Below are positions 1 through 5,901 of a stretch of 7,154 nucleotides of DNA, piece after piece (positions within the stretch are counted from its first letter, which is position 1; every line of letters begins with the position of its first letter). The stretch lies in the NCBI GenBank assembly GCA_007122505.1, contig SKTQ01000158.1, positions 1 to 7,154 of the forward strand. The letters run 5' to 3'. This DNA is from Bacteroidales bacterium. Its GTDB lineage: Bacteria > Bacteroidota > Bacteroidia > Bacteroidales > UBA7960. The notes under the pieces were generated by a model, which did not search any database, was not told where the DNA came from, and saw only the letters and a program-made list of their open reading frames with translations. Made by a program: the position numbers and the translations under genes.

Positions 1-1572
1 ATCATCAACCTGGGTCAGGGAACTCCGGCAAACTTCACCGTCTCATTGCTGCCAATTACAAACAATATCATTGCAACCGGAGATCCTGTCTCCTTCAGCA
101 ACATGGAAATACTCCATACGGAAACCGCGTCCATACATCTGGAATTGCAACCCTTTATGAATACCGGTGAAGAGATCACCTTTGTTCTTTCACTGGATAA
201 CGGAGGCTTTGCCTGGAACGACACCATCACCAAATACTACGGGCAACCACAGGTGGTTTTCTTTGATCCGTGTGACAATCTCGACAACTGGGACACCGAA
301 AGTTGGGGAATCTGCACCCAGCTCTATTATTCAGAACCTTCTTCCATTGCAGACAGTCCGGGCGGCAACTATGAAAACAATGCTTATAAAACCATCACCA
401 TTGCCGAGCCATTCGACCTCAGCAATGCCAGCATCGCCTGGGTGGAATTCATGACACGCTTCGCCATCGAAACCAACTGGGACTATGTACAATTCATGTA
501 CTCGACAGATAATCAGCAAACATGGACAGCACTTGCAGGTGAATATACCTCCACCGGGGGCAACAACCAGGATCCCGGGCAACCGCTTTATCACGGTTCA
601 CAAACCAGCTGGGTGCAGGAGATTGTCGATCTTTCCCACCTTACAGGAGAAGAAGAAGTCTATTTTAAATTCCGCCTGGTGAGCGATCACATCATCAATG
701 CCCAGGGGTTCTATTTTGATGACTTCACGCTCATGGCTCTCAGCCATGATGTGAGCTACCATTTTTTCCCACCCGGTGAAATCAGTTACTATCAGCATGA
801 AGAGACCATTGTTGATTTCTCGGATTATGTAAACTGGTCATTATCTGGAAATGTATCCCTGGAATGGGCCAACAATGAGATGATTGACATCTCATCCGTT
901 AATGAAACAACGGTTTCCATAACAAGCAGCGATATATTCTGGACAGGCGGCGAAAACATCCTTTTCACCATTTCCGACGATTTGGCCGAACTTGACCAGG
1001 AAGTGCTTATTACCAGCGAACCAGTGCCGGCACCTGAAATCACAGGACAGGAAGAAACAGGCATCAATCCAGGACAAAGCCTGACTTTCGACCCGATGTT
1101 TATTCACGTTCAAGACGAGCATTTTGACTATCCGGAAGACTTCACCATCACGCTTCACGATGGTGACCATTACAGCATATCCGGAGGCCATACGATTGTT
1201 CCGGATGAAACATTTACAGGCTGGCTAACCATACCCGTGCTTGTGAACAATGGTTTCCACGACAGCAATATTTTTGATTTCCAGGTGCAGGTTGATGATG
1301 CACTACATCTTCCTGACCATGTACAGGAAAACATCCTCGTTTACTACCATCGGCGCAGCCATGCCGTAATCCTTGACTTTTCAAAGATTACTGAGCCCCT
1401 TGATCAGGTTTATTTTACCTTGTATGACATGCATGGAAGGGCTGTTGTTCCGGCTCAGGAAATCATGACCCGCGAACAGGTAAGTGTACCACTCACAGGT
1501 ATTGATGGCGGTATATATATCGTGCAACTAAGCGGAAATATCCGCTTGCATCAGAAAATCAGTATATACTGA
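1..1572 (+). CDS. C-terminal part of a large secreted protein with T9SS-like tail, probably an exported peptidase (5' end outside window)
   Basis: The frame is open from base 1 and ends at TGA 1570-1572, giving 523 residues of a longer protein. An internal TTG at 46 could be mistaken for a start, but the frame continues upstream with similar beta-rich sequence (IINLGQGTPANFTVS), so the gene is cut by the window edge. Domains seen: an Ig-like spacer (about residues 1-80); a jelly-roll/MAM-like domain (about 85-247) with the pattern WDYVQFMYSTDNQQTW, then WVQEIVDLSHLTG, FRLVSD and GFYFDD; two further beta-rich segments (about 250-340 and 345-432); and a tail (about 445-523) with FTLYDMHGRAV and GGIYIVQLSG, resembling a T9SS type A sorting domain. 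Jelly-roll domains of this kind commonly follow the catalytic domain of Bacteroidota M14 carboxypeptidases and other exported peptidases, so a secreted peptidase is the likely identity. The catalytic part is not in the window, so this is inference; an adhesin or glycan-active enzyme remains possible. It converges with the barrel gene. Confidence 0.85.
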   Translation: MINLGQGTPANFTVSLLPITNNIIATGDPVSFSNMEILHTETASIHLELQPFMNTGEEITFVLSLDNGGFAWNDTITKYYGQPQVVFFDPCDNLDNWDTESWGICTQLYYSEPSSIADSPGGNYENNAYKTITIAEPFDLSNASIAWVEFMTRFAIETNWDYVQFMYSTDNQQTWTALAGEYTSTGGNNQDPGQPLYHGSQTSWVQEIVDLSHLTGEEEVYFKFRLVSDHIINAQGFYFDDFTLMALSHDVSYHFFPPGEISYYQHEETIVDFSDYVNWSLSGNVSLEWANNEMIDISSVNETTVSITSSDIFWTGGENILFTISDDLAELDQEVLITSEPVPAPEITGQEETGINPGQSLTFDPMFIHVQDEHFDYPEDFTITLHDGDHYSISGGHTIVPDETFTGWLTIPVLVNNGFHDSNIFDFQVQVDDALHLPDHVQENILVYYHRRSHAVILDFSKITEPLDQVYFTLYDMHGRAVVPAQEIMTREQVSVPLTGIDGGIYIVQLSGNIRLHQKISIY

Positions 1573-1599
1573 TTTGGAGACAGCCGTTTTTCTTACATG

Positions 1600-1630
1600 A
1601 TGATCTGCGGGGGCAGCATTCGCTGATCAT
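1600..1630. other. Imperfect inverted repeat between two convergent genes, possible stem-loop
   Basis: The arms ATGATCTGCG (1600-1609) and CGCTGATCAT (1621-1630) pair at nine of ten positions (one T-T mismatch) around an 11-base loop. The repeat lies 27 bases after the stop of the plus-strand gene and 62 bases after the stop of the minus-strand gene. That is where a shared transcription end would be expected. Neither side carries a T-tract in the right orientation, so it is not a textbook intrinsic terminator. It could be an mRNA 3'-end stabilising hairpin, or chance. Confidence 0.3.
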
Positions 1631-1692
1631 TGGCAAACCTTGCAGATTTATTTCGACAGGGCATTATCCGTTTTACCTTCAAAAAGCAGCAT

Positions 1693-2853
1693 TCACCTGC
1701 CCAGATCCATGAAAAACGTCCATTTTGCCAGCAACATATGGTTATAAAACGGACTGTCATGGAACCTGCTGTATTCGATGCGCAACCGGTTCCCCTCAAA
1801 GGGAAAATAGGACAATCCAAAAGTGTAAGCTGTCTCTTTGGTTGTTGACCATCCTTTTTCCCGGAAATGGGGAATTTCCAGTTGCTGAAACATAAAGCTG
1901 CTGCTAAGTTTCGGTGTATGTGAAAATATAAGAAATGCATATCCGCCGCGCAGGGATTTCTCCCCCAGACTGCGGCTGACAAATTCTGACTGAAAGAATA
2001 TGGATGCGTGTGTCTGCATTTCCCATAATAAATGAATCCCTGCACCCCAGGCATTGAACCCCAAACCATCCTTTAAATCAACCATAAAAGGCAATTCACC
2101 GGAAGGGATATACATAAAGGCAGGATGGTTGCTTCTTTGATGGTCAAAATACCCGAATGCCCGGAATCCATAACTTACATCATCCATCCGAAAAATAAGA
2201 TCGGTTGTGCCGGTCAGAATCAAAAGATCCCTGTCAAAACCGTTTTTGGCTGCTTCAACAAACACAGATGCCGTTAGCAGGTCATTGGAAGTATTAAATT
2301 TTGAAGAAAAACCATCCAATGCCAGCCCGTGATTGCTGCCAAAATAATCGGTAAAAATTCTGGGCTTCATATTGAACTGAAAATCGGCAAGGTGTAGCTG
2401 ATTGGCATAGCTGATAACAGAAAACATGCGCCCGGCAGAGAATTCCAGTTTATCCGGAAAAGCTAACCATGTGGCAAAAAACTCTTCAACCTCAAGATCA
2501 ATATCATAGGCGAAACCCTCTTCCTGGCGCTGGAAGGCCGGCTTATTCATAAAGCCATGCCAGACATCCGAATCGAAATGAAATGCACCAAAAAGACTGA
2601 GCCTGTTATTGACGCGAACGTCAACATCCACCATGATGGCTGCCAATCCTCCCATCCAATGATTATCAACGGCATCAAAGGCAGAAAATATCTCACCACC
2701 GATCTCAATGACATATGTACCGGGGTTATCCCACTTTGCGTCACCGCCGCTTTCTTCATCATAATGAAATGAAAATACCAAAGAACTGTAAAACAAGCAT
2801 AACGGAAAAATCATCCGGCCCAACAGTGAACATTGTGCATCAATCATTTTCAT
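1693..2853 (-). CDS. Probable outer-membrane beta-barrel (porin-like) protein of unknown substrate
   Basis: This encodes 386 residues, from ATG 2851-2853 to TGA 1693-1695. The N-terminus (K2, R13, then the hydrophobic run MIFPLCLFYSSLVFS) reads as a Sec signal peptide with cleavage near residue 28-29. A shorter start at Met14 would lose the basic residues, so the long start is preferred. The mature protein has no long hydrophobic helix but many alternating polar/hydrophobic aromatic strands, for example YVIEIGGEIFSAF, RLSLFGAFHFD, YGFRAFGYFDHQ, ASIFFQSEFVSRS and TAYTFGLSYFPF. Residues 115-180 (EVEEFFATWLAFPDKLEFSAGRMF, split by turns, then a YFGSNHG loop) recall porin-like proteins in which a conserved strand pair precedes a surface loop. 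The C-terminus ends LLAKWTFFMDLGR, aromatic but without the usual terminal Phe/Trp. I cannot name the family or substrate. It lies 142 bases downstream of the propeller gene on the same strand, with a possible terminator between, so cotranscription is uncertain. Confidence 0.8.
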   Translation of the reverse strand: MKMIDAQCSLLGRMIFPLCLFYSSLVFSFHYDEESGGDAKWDNPGTYVIEIGGEIFSAFDAVDNHWMGGLAAIMVDVDVRVNNRLSLFGAFHFDSDVWHGFMNKPAFQRQEEGFAYDIDLEVEEFFATWLAFPDKLEFSAGRMFSVISYANQLHLADFQFNMKPRIFTDYFGSNHGLALDGFSSKFNTSNDLLTASVFVEAAKNGFDRDLLILTGTTDLIFRMDDVSYGFRAFGYFDHQRSNHPAFMYIPSGELPFMVDLKDGLGFNAWGAGIHLLWEMQTHASIFFQSEFVSRSLGEKSLRGGYAFLIFSHTPKLSSSFMFQQLEIPHFREKGWSTTKETAYTFGLSYFPFEGNRLRIEYSRFHDSPFYNHMLLAKWTFFMDLGR

Positions 2854-2917
2854 AAAAAGTATTAAATTTATTTTTTGGACGAAAATGTGGATGCATAGTT
2901 TAATATTCCCACATAAG

Positions 2918-2940
2918 AAAAAAAGAAGCCGAAATGGTTC
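2918..2940 (-). terminator. Possible weak rho-independent terminator after the propeller gene
   Basis: Read on the minus strand, GAACC pairs with GG-C-TTC (one bulged C, five-base loop ATTTC), and this short hairpin runs directly into seven T residues. It starts about 55 bases after the TAA of the upstream gene (2996-2998) and 65 bases before the barrel gene. The stem is only five pairs with a bulge, so strength is doubtful. If real, it would limit read-through into the barrel gene. Confidence 0.35.
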
Positions 2941-2995
2941 AATGATTTCCTTATCACCAAAAGTATTCCCTCAAATCATTCCTCTTACCGTATCA

Positions 2996-5776
2996 TTACT
3001 GACCGGTTACAACCAGCGGCAAACCAATGATCCGTCCGCCAAATTGGCATCTGACCATGTAGAAGCCCGGTTTTATGTCATCCAGGTCAATTGTGACTTC
3101 ATTTCTGCCGGCTACTGATAACTCGTGCCGCATACTTTGCAACGCCCTACCGGTGATGTCTGTAAGCTCGACCGAAAGCATTCCGGGTTCAGGTGCATGA
3201 ATTGCAAGGACTACTTCTCTGGCTGCTGGATTTGGATACAAAGTGCCGGATAACATGGCTCCATCATTTCCTGTCAGATCTTCTACATCCAGGGTCACAT
3301 CAGGAGCCTGCACCATTCCTCCATGCGGCATGGGCGGCAAAAGAAGAAAATGGGGATAAGACCCGTCAACATCCGGATCGGGATGAAAATCCAGAATGAT
3401 CACAAACATTCCTGGAGATCCCCATCCATAATTTTTACCGAGGTCTATATGATTTTCATAAACTGTGCTTTCACTGTCATTATCCAAGTGTATTTCAACA
3501 GCAAAATGCGGTTCCGTATGCAAAAGCACACCGGAGAAATGGCCAAAATAGATTTCGGAAAGGTCAGATCCCCACCATTCGTCCCATTCAATCATCGTAG
3601 TTACCTCGTAGGCCGTTTCTGCATCAGGGTTGATGTAAGCATCAAAAAAACGCATGAGAAAACTGTCTGTATCTGTGGGTTCCGTGCTTGTTACCCGTGT
3701 AAAGAAGCTCAGTGCATACTCCTCAGGTGCTTCTGCATCAAGCTTGCCGGCCAAAATGATCTGCATACCAAATGCTTCACTATAATAATGATAGGGATAA
3801 TCATTTTCGAGGATAAACTCATAAGATTCCAGCACATCTCCATTACCGGCATGGATCACATCCAGGGTATGCATCTGGTTCATCTTTACATGTATGGTGT
3901 CTGAAGTCATCCCAGTGGGAAAATCGGTTAAAAGTACTTCCCCGTTAAGGAGAACATGAATATCGGTAAGATCATTGGAAGCATTCATCAGCCGGATAAA
4001 TGACCATTCATGCTCCTCTTCCATCACCTCCACATGGATGGAAGCTGTTATCCCATCCGGGTTTTCGATGTTGCCTGTAAGTACAAGGTGGCCGATAAAG
4101 GGATATACACCTGACATATACCCGTCGTATTCAGGATCACCCGGCTCCCAATTGATCTGCAACATTGTGGTATGATCAGGGTCATTGTTCAGTTCCACTT
4201 CTGCCATTTCCGGCAAGTCCAGTTCTTCTATGGGTGTGCCGAAAGGAACCTCCAGGGGTTCAAATGCCTGCACTCCGGTAACTACATGTATTTCAGGTTC
4301 CTCATAAGGCATAACAAGTCCTGTGCGGGTATTGGAGCCTTTGTAGGTACCAAACCGTATATTGGCTTCGGCCATGGGTATTCCGGTGTGGTAGACGTTG
4401 ATCACCGTTGAGTCTGTGGCACTGAATGTCTGTTCATAGGACAAGGCCACAATATTGAGGATGCCATCTCCGGTAACATCCCCAAGATTGGCGCCGTTCA
4501 TGAAGGTAAAGCCATCGGGGCGTAGCGGAAATCCGGGAATTTGACCGCTGCCGTCCGTTTTGAAAGCATGGATAAATCCTTTTTGGTCAACCATCATATT
4601 GCTTCCAAAGATCAGGTCAAGCTGTCCATCACCATCTATATCGGCTACTGACAAGAACCCTTCAAGCCCACCGGATTTTTCTATTGGGAAGTTGTCCAGC
4701 ATTTCTCCTGCCGGATTAAAGCCGAAAAGCATTGGCATGGGAGCTTCACCGATGGGTTTGGCGGTAAAAATTTCAAAATTTCCATCGTCATTGATATCCA
4801 CAACCGTAGGCGGATGATAGGTCCAGCCACCCCCGGGAACGGGCACAGGCCAGCCTTCACGATACTCTCCGTTATGTTTACGCACGTAGTACTGTGGCGC
4901 ATTGCCGTGTGTGGCACCTACGATATCGAGGGTGCCATCCCCGTCAAAGTCAACAAGCAGTGGCGACTGGTAAGAAAAACCGGTTGAAGGAGCCTGCACC
5001 GGGAAGCCCGGTTTGGTCTGGCCATTGAGATCAAAGGCATAGAGGGTGCCGTTTGACGCAGAGGCGATGATCTCCTTGTTGCCGTCGCCGTCAATATCGC
5101 CGATGGAAGGTGTAAAGGCAGGAATACCGACAAGGGTCACCGGCCAGTTTTCATTCATTGGAGAGCCGTCGGCTTTTATTACATGGAGTTCATTTACCGT
5201 GCGGATGCCAAAAACGATTTCAAGCTGGCCATCGCCATCCAGATCGGCCAGCGCAGGTGCGCTCAAGATCCACTGATTGTTGTAGCTTATGGGATATCCC
5301 GGCATCACTTCACCCTGGCTGTTGAAAAGATACACACGGCCATTGTTAGGAATGCCTCCTGTGAGCTGAACAACCTCAAGGTTTCCATCACCGGTAACAT
5401 CGGCAACCGAAGGCGGATAGGTGGCAGTGCCAATCAGCGTATATGACCACAGGATGTCACCATTGCCCTTAAATACATGGATCCTGTTGAAAGCCGCAAC
5501 AAGTATTTCATCCACACCATCTCCGTCCATATCCGCCAGGGTGACACCCCGGAAACTTTTGAAGTTGGGATGGGCAGGTACCCTTATGGGCCACGGTTCA
5601 ACCTGTCCAAAACCCTCGTTGCGAACCTCAGCGAGAGGATGATTTGTGTCAATAATTATTTCTTCGGTCAGCACGCGGCCATCCTCATCCAGATATGCCC
5701 TGACAGCAGGGTTCTGAGCATAGGCCTGAGTCAGTAAAGCAATGCTAATGATGCAAAAAAGGGTAAATCTTTTCAT
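2996..5776 (-). CDS. Secreted T9SS protein: FG-GAP/VCBS beta-propeller, Big_4-like Ig domain, DUF4397-like domain(s), sorting domain
   Basis: This encodes 926 residues, from ATG 5774-5776 to TAA 2996-2998. The start is supported by a clean signal peptide (MKRFTLFCIISIALL, ending TQAYA-QN near residue 20-21). Residues 70-490 form a propeller with eight Asp-rich motifs of the DxDGDGxxE type at 82, 126, 178, 227, 276, 327, 379 and 433. Spacing is 44-54 residues, as in integrin-like FG-GAP/VCBS repeats, where they bind calcium. The stretch FGTYKGSNTRTGL (475-487) closes it. About 500-584 (VPFGTPIEELDLP ... INWEPGDPEYDG ... NPDGITASIHVEV) matches the bacterial Ig-like Big_4 pattern. About 591-677 (FIRLMNASNDLTDIHVLLNG ... 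LDVIHAGNGDVLESY) looks like DUF4397, and about 704-797 may be a diverged second copy. Residues 840-926 form a classical T9SS type A sorting domain (LYPNPAAREV, LTDITGRAL, GFYMVRC). No catalytic motif is visible, so a surface adhesion, scaffold or binding role is likely, without a known ligand. The promoter would lie in the 125-base gap shared with the divergent symporter gene. Confidence 0.93.
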   Translation of the reverse strand: MKRFTLFCIISIALLTQAYAQNPAVRAYLDEDGRVLTEEIIIDTNHPLAEVRNEGFGQVEPWPIRVPAHPNFKSFRGVTLADMDGDGVDEILVAAFNRIHVFKGNGDILWSYTLIGTATYPPSVADVTGDGNLEVVQLTGGIPNNGRVYLFNSQGEVMPGYPISYNNQWILSAPALADLDGDGQLEIVFGIRTVNELHVIKADGSPMNENWPVTLVGIPAFTPSIGDIDGDGNKEIIASASNGTLYAFDLNGQTKPGFPVQAPSTGFSYQSPLLVDFDGDGTLDIVGATHGNAPQYYVRKHNGEYREGWPVPVPGGGWTYHPPTVVDINDDGNFEIFTAKPIGEAPMPMLFGFNPAGEMLDNFPIEKSGGLEGFLSVADIDGDGQLDLIFGSNMMVDQKGFIHAFKTDGSGQIPGFPLRPDGFTFMNGANLGDVTGDGILNIVALSYEQTFSATDSTVINVYHTGIPMAEANIRFGTYKGSNTRTGLVMPYEEPEIHVVTGVQAFEPLEVPFGTPIEELDLPEMAEVELNNDPDHTTMLQINWEPGDPEYDGYMSGVYPFIGHLVLTGNIENPDGITASIHVEVMEEEHEWSFIRLMNASNDLTDIHVLLNGEVLLTDFPTGMTSDTIHVKMNQMHTLDVIHAGNGDVLESYEFILENDYPYHYYSEAFGMQIILAGKLDAEAPEEYALSFFTRVTSTEPTDTDSFLMRFFDAYINPDAETAYEVTTMIEWDEWWGSDLSEIYFGHFSGVLLHTEPHFAVEIHLDNDSESTVYENHIDLGKNYGWGSPGMFVIILDFHPDPDVDGSYPHFLLLPPMPHGGMVQAPDVTLDVEDLTGNDGAMLSGTLYPNPAAREVVLAIHAPEPGMLSVELTDITGRALQSMRHELSVAGRNEVTIDLDDIKPGFYMVRCQFGGRIIGLPLVVTGQ
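4454..5533 (-). repeat. Eight coding repeats carrying DxDGDG-type calcium-binding motifs (beta-propeller)
   Basis: This is the part of the propeller gene from its first to its last Asp-rich motif: DMDGDGVDE, DVTGDGNLE, DLDGDGQLE, DIDGDGNKE, DFDGDGTLD, DINDDGNFE, DIDGDGQLD and DVTGDGILN. Most are preceded by a short hydrophobic strand with Pro (PPSVA, APALA, TPSIG, PLLV, PPTVV). The sixth has Asp in place of the first Gly and the eighth ends in Asn, so these two may bind calcium less well. DNA identity between units is low outside the motif, which points to old protein-level repeats rather than a recent tandem expansion. Confidence 0.85.
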
Positions 5777-5901
5777 AATATGCAGTTTTTTGAGTGGTTA
5801 GTTTAATTGGGCTTTCAAGTTATGAAAAAAACAGATAAGGCCACCAGCTTTTTTCTGTTGTGTTAAATAAAATGGTTTTCTTTGTGAAAAAAAAATCAGT
5901 T
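5777..5901. promoter_or_regulatory. Divergent intergenic region expected to hold promoters for the propeller gene and the symporter gene
   Basis: These 125 bases separate two divergent start codons, so both promoters should lie here or just inside the genes. Neither strand shows a convincing Bacteroidota promoter (TTTG at -33, TAnnTTTG at -7). The nearest plus-strand match to the -7 box is TTTCTTTG at 5877-5884, with TTG at 5858-5860 only 16 bases upstream. Leaders are A-rich (A6 on the minus strand before the propeller gene, A9 at 5887-5895 before the symporter start) with no good Shine-Dalgarno sequence, as is usual in this phylum. GAAAAAA at 5824-5830 and TTTTTTC at 5849-5855 form an inverted repeat. 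Confidence 0.4.

Noticed and set aside
1593..2069. A 158-codon minus-strand open frame
   Set aside because: It overlaps the 3' part of the barrel gene in another frame, and the product has no recognisable pattern. The barrel frame has a signal peptide and a consistent strand pattern.
2863..2870. TAAATTTA on the minus strand as a -7 box for the barrel gene
   Set aside because: It ends ten bases before the ATG and has no TTTG element upstream. The octamer is also a simple AT palindrome.
2941..2980. Perfect 8-base inverted repeat AATGATTT / AAATCATT just after the propeller gene
   Set aside because: The arms are AT-rich, the loop is 24 bases and no T-tract follows directly. The nearby hairpin at 2918-2940 is a better terminator candidate.
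3323..3904. A 193-codon plus-strand open frame opposite the propeller gene
   Set aside because: It lies fully antisense to a well-supported gene, its product is rich in Cys, Arg, His and Ile with no domain pattern or signal peptide, and it is the shadow of that gene's codon use.
5858..5884. Possible Bacteroidota promoter TTG - 16 bases - TTTCTTTG before the symporter gene
   Set aside because: The -7 box lacks the A of TAnnTTTG and the spacing is shorter than the usual 19 or so. In an AT-rich gap this is close to chance, so it is only mentioned under the intergenic region.
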